Positions 61,518 through 64,000 of a DNA stretch of 64,000 bases are shown here, piece by piece. Both the position numbers and the translations under genes were made by a program. Below the pieces are notes generated by a model. The model was not told the DNA's origin and ran no database searches. It was given only the letters and a program-made list of their open reading frames with translations. The DNA is from an uncultured Eubacteriales bacterium. Lineage in GTDB: Bacteria > Bacillota > Clostridia > Oscillospirales > Oscillospiraceae. The number at the start of each line of letters is the position of its first letter. The first letter of the stretch is position 1. Location: positions 1-64,000 of the forward strand of contig CAJKDY010000006.1 in the NCBI GenBank assembly GCA_905198835.1. The letters are read 5' to 3'.

Positions 61518-63491
61518 ATGGAGCGTGGAAGCGTGGAAGAGAAGACGCCGGAGAAGGGCCGCCGTATCGCGGAGAAAAAGGGCATAAGCAAAACCGGCAA
61601 GATCGCCATCACCGCGGTGTGCGTGGTGGCGGCGCTGCTGATCGGAGGCTATCTGGGCCTGTGCGCCTACGCCTCGGGCAACCGGGTCATCCCCGGCACC
61701 TACATGGGCCAGGTGGACCTGAGCGGCCTTACCGTAGAGGAGGCGGCCCAGAAGTTGGAGGAGGAGGCCAGGAACCGTTATGAAACGGTGGAGCTTCCCG
61801 TCCACGTGGGAGACAAGACGGTGATGTTCTCCGCGAAAAAAGCGGGCGTCACCGTAGAAGGAGACGGCCAGGCCGCGCTCCAGGCCGGCAAGGGCAACTT
61901 CTTTGCCGGCGGCTGGAACTACCTGGCCGGCCTTTTGGGCAAGGAGACCCAGCTCCACTGCCAGGTGGTGGTGCCTCAGTCGGATTACCTGGAGCAATTC
62001 CATCATGACGTATCCATGGCCACAGACCGGCCGGTGGAGGATAGCAGTTGGGAGATCGCCGAGACCGAGGACAGCGCGGAGCTGGTGCTCCACCGGGGCC
62101 GCACGGGCCAGAGCGTGGATCAGGCCCAGCTTCTGGCAGACATTGCCAAGGCGTTGGAGGAGGGCCAGAGCGCCGTTACCGCCCGGGTCGATACCCAGCC
62201 GCCTGCCGCCACCACCCTTGCCGAGCTGAAGCGGGAGGTGGACCGGGAGCCGGAGAACGCCACGCTGGATGTGGAGACCAACGAGGTCGTTCCTCACAAG
62301 CTGGGGCTGCTGCTGTCCGACGTCCAGGAGGCCCAGCGGCTCTTTGACGCCGCCGCCGAGGGCGAGACGGTGCGTTTGCCCTTGGAGGTGACGGCGCCCG
62401 AGATCACCACCCTGGACCTGCGCGCCAGTCTGTTCCGGGACCTGCTGGGCGAGGGCACCAGCAAGATCTCCGGTGACGCCAACCGGGTGGGCAACGTGAA
62501 GCTGGCCGCCGAGGCCTGCAACGGCGTGATCCTGCTCCCCGGCGAGCAGATGAGCTACAACAAGACCACCGGCCAGCGCACCGCCGCCAAGGGCTACCGC
62601 AAGGCCTCCGGCTACACCGCCAAGGGTATTGAGGACATGGTGGGCGGCGGCGTTTGCCAGCCCTCGTCCACGCTGTATCTGGCCTGTCTGAACGCCGATC
62701 TGGAGATCGTGCAGCGCGCCAATCACCGCTATACCGTCTCCTATATGCCCGACGGTATGGACGCCACCGTGAGCTGGCCCAATCTGGACTATGTTTTTGC
62801 CAATAGCACCCCCTACCCCATCAAGGTGGTCACCTCCATTGAAAACCGGGTGCTCACCGTGCGTATCTACGGCACCAAGACCGATGACAGCTATGTGAAG
62901 ATGGAGAGCGTGCGGCTGTCCACCACCCCCGCGGGGGTGAAATATGAGCCCGACGAGACCGTGCCCCAGGGTACTACCAAGGTCCTGCAGGGCGCCCACA
63001 CCGGCAAGAAGGTCCAGGTCTACAAGAACATCTATAATGGCGACGGCACCCTGCGCAGCCGCACCCTGGTCAGCACCGATACCTACCGCCCCGGCGACAA
63101 GATCGTAGCCTATAACCCGCTGGACGGCGCGCCCGACGGCAGTGTGGCCCCAGTGACCGATCCCAACGCCCCCATTGTTGATCCTATGACGGGCTTCCTG
63201 GTGGACCCCAACACCGGCGCGGTCATTACCGACCCCGTCACCGGCGAGCCTATGCTGCCCCAGCCCTCTGCCGACCCCAATGCCGGGCAGACGGAAGACC
63301 CGGCCCAGACCCCCGCGCCCGGGCCCTCCACCGAGCCCTCCGTTGGGCCTACGGCCGAGCCTTCTGGCGAGCCTACGGCCGAGCCCACACCCAGCACACA
63401 GCCCAGTCCCGAGCCGCCGACCCAGAGCGAAACGCCGGTGCTGCCCCCAGTACCGGAGGCCGTGTCCCCCGAGGGCATCCCCCAGGGCTAA
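61518..63491 (+). CDS. VanW-family protein with peptidoglycan-binding-like domain
   Basis: 657 residues. A basic N-terminus and one membrane helix (~31-52) are followed by a YoaR-like putative peptidoglycan-binding domain (~55-290), then the VanW domain (~330-460; LLPGEQMSYNKTTGQRT, VGGGVCQPSSTLYLA, NHRYTVSYMPDGMDATVSW), a G5-like segment (~475-530) and a Pro/Thr/Ser-rich tail (~575-657). VanW proteins accompany vancomycin resistance in some operons, but most clostridial members have no known function and are probably wall proteins; no resistance genes are here. The start is uncertain: ATG 61518 has GGAG very close, and an in-frame GTG at 61533 is possible. Confidence 0.88.
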   Translation: MERGSVEEKTPEKGRRIAEKKGISKTGKIAITAVCVVAALLIGGYLGLCAYASGNRVIPGTYMGQVDLSGLTVEEAAQKLEEEARNRYETVELPVHVGDKTVMFSAKKAGVTVEGDGQAALQAGKGNFFAGGWNYLAGLLGKETQLHCQVVVPQSDYLEQFHHDVSMATDRPVEDSSWEIAETEDSAELVLHRGRTGQSVDQAQLLADIAKALEEGQSAVTARVDTQPPAATTLAELKREVDREPENATLDVETNEVVPHKLGLLLSDVQEAQRLFDAAAEGETVRLPLEVTAPEITTLDLRASLFRDLLGEGTSKISGDANRVGNVKLAAEACNGVILLPGEQMSYNKTTGQRTAAKGYRKASGYTAKGIEDMVGGGVCQPSSTLYLACLNADLEIVQRANHRYTVSYMPDGMDATVSWPNLDYVFANSTPYPIKVVTSIENRVLTVRIYGTKTDDSYVKMESVRLSTTPAGVKYEPDETVPQGTTKVLQGAHTGKKVQVYKNIYNGDGTLRSRTLVSTDTYRPGDKIVAYNPLDGAPDGSVAPVTDPNAPIVDPMTGFLVDPNTGAVITDPVTGEPMLPQPSADPNAGQTEDPAQTPAPGPSTEPSVGPTAEPSGEPTAEPTPSTQPSPEPPTQSETPVLPPVPEAVSPEGIPQG

Positions 63492-63513
63492 GGATGGTAT
63501 TTGTCAACGTTGC

Positions 63514-63555
63514 CAAGACCCGGTGCGGACTGTCAGAGCCGCGCCGGGTCTTGCT
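63514..63555 (+). terminator. Intrinsic terminator after the VanW-family gene
   Basis: CAAGACCCGG (63514-63523) pairs with CCGGGTCTTG (63544-63553), with an inner GCGG/CCGC pairing and then CTTTTTC. Its tail overlaps the -35 of the next promoter. Confidence 0.75.
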
Positions 63556-63579
63556 TTTTCGCAAACGCCTTGCTATACT
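63551..63579 (+). promoter_or_regulatory. Sigma-A promoter of the cysteine desulfurase gene
   Basis: TTGCTT (63551-63556), a 17-nt spacer, TATACT (63574-63579) preceded by TGC (extended -10). Confidence 0.78.
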
Positions 63580-63617
63580 AAAGCTATATTGCATTTTCTT
63601 GCCAAGGAGCGCCATCC

Positions 63618-64000
63618 ATGACACATTATTTGGACTATGCCGCCACCGCGCCGGTCCTGCCCCAGGCCGCCCAGGCCGCCCAGGCCGCGCTGGAACGGTT
63701 TTATAACCCTTCGTCTCAATATCCGCCGGCCCTGGACGCAGACAAGGATCTGACCGCCTGCCGCCGGGTGCTGGCCGGCGCTCTGGGCTGTCAGATCGAG
63801 GAGGTCTTTTTTACCTCCGGCGGTACCGAGGGGGATAACTGGGCCGTGGCCTGGGCGCGCCAGCGCAAAAAGGGCCATATCATCACCACAGCCATCGAGC
63901 ATCCCGCGGTACTGGAGCCCGTCAAGGCTCTGGCCGGCCAGGGCTTTGATGTGACCTATCTCCCGGTGGACGCCACCGGACATATTCGGGTAGAGGACTT
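63618..64000 (+). CDS. Cysteine desulfurase (NifS/IscS type), 5' part
   Basis: The first 127 codons of a class V aminotransferase, cut by the window edge. The start MTHYLDYAATAP and motifs FTSGGTEGDNWAV and TAIEHPAV, whose His stacks on the PLP ring, are characteristic of NifS/IscS enzymes, which remove sulfur from cysteine for Fe-S clusters and tRNA thiolation. AAGGAG precedes ATG 63618. The PLP-binding Lys and catalytic Cys lie beyond the window, so the subtype (NifS, IscS or CsdA) cannot be decided. Confidence 0.9.
   Translation, partial: MTHYLDYAATAPVLPQAAQAAQAALERFYNPSSQYPPALDADKDLTACRRVLAGALGCQIEEVFFTSGGTEGDNWAVAWARQRKKGHIITTAIEHPAVLEPVKALAGQGFDVTYLPVDATGHIRVED

Noticed and set aside
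61518..63491. Vancomycin resistance locus because of the VanW domain
   Set aside because: No vanA/B/H/X/S/R-like genes are nearby, and VanW domains are common in clostridial wall proteins.

Overview
The window suggests a spore-forming, high-GC member of the Clostridia, most like the Oscillospiraceae (Flavonifractor / Pseudoflavonifractor-type gut bacteria). This is inferred from gene content only: an SLH-anchored surface protein, SpoIID-like and SpoIIQ-like proteins, a YqhQ-type DUF1385 protein beside prmC, a CD1871A-type CXXC peptide, VanW and XpaC family proteins, and high-GC coding sequence with strong TTGACx-17 nt-TAnnnT promoters. No species call is possible from the sequence alone.

Layout. 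1-958: the 3' end of a 23S rRNA gene, tRNA-Glu(CUC), tRNA-Lys(CUU), 5S rRNA and a terminator. 1136-25320: a 24 kb polysaccharide-degradation locus with one large S-layer-homology (SLH) surface protein followed by six consecutive secreted family-1 pectate lyases. They share accessory modules and an unusual C-terminal domain. 25380-38022: a SpoIID-like protein, citrate synthase, a SleB-like wall hydrolase, an SLH protein, a MacAB-type exporter, a SpoIIQ-like LytM protein behind a candidate sigma-F promoter, and a tsaE-tsaB-upp operon. 38100-44504: a six-gene run with a SEDS protein, two unknown membrane-anchored proteins, a SulP transporter, a small CXXC protein and a polyferredoxin-like membrane protein. 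44741-49966: a complete N-acetylglucosamine phosphotransferase set (ptsI, nagA, IIA, HPr, IICB). 50186-51608: an aldose epimerase and a HAD phosphatase. 51677-57381 (minus strand): DUF1385-prmC-recA-recX-rimO-pgsA behind a promoter carrying a LexA box. 57516-64000: a zinc-ribbon/Ig-like membrane protein, a GltD-like flavoprotein, an XpaC-like protein, a VanW protein and a truncated cysteine desulfurase.

The most interesting items are these. (1) The pectinase locus: all six lyases end in the same ~80-residue domain with a KLFWL-type motif, and the SLH protein shares two non-catalytic domains with two of the lyases, which suggests a cell-surface pectin system. (2) Three copies of an imperfect palindromic repeat, each abutting the stop codon of a minus-strand gene. 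(3) A LexA box controlling an operon that joins SOS functions to prmC, rimO and pgsA. (4) An HPr with Arg in place of the regulatory Ser46. (5) Paired TGATATCA palindromes over the exporter promoter.
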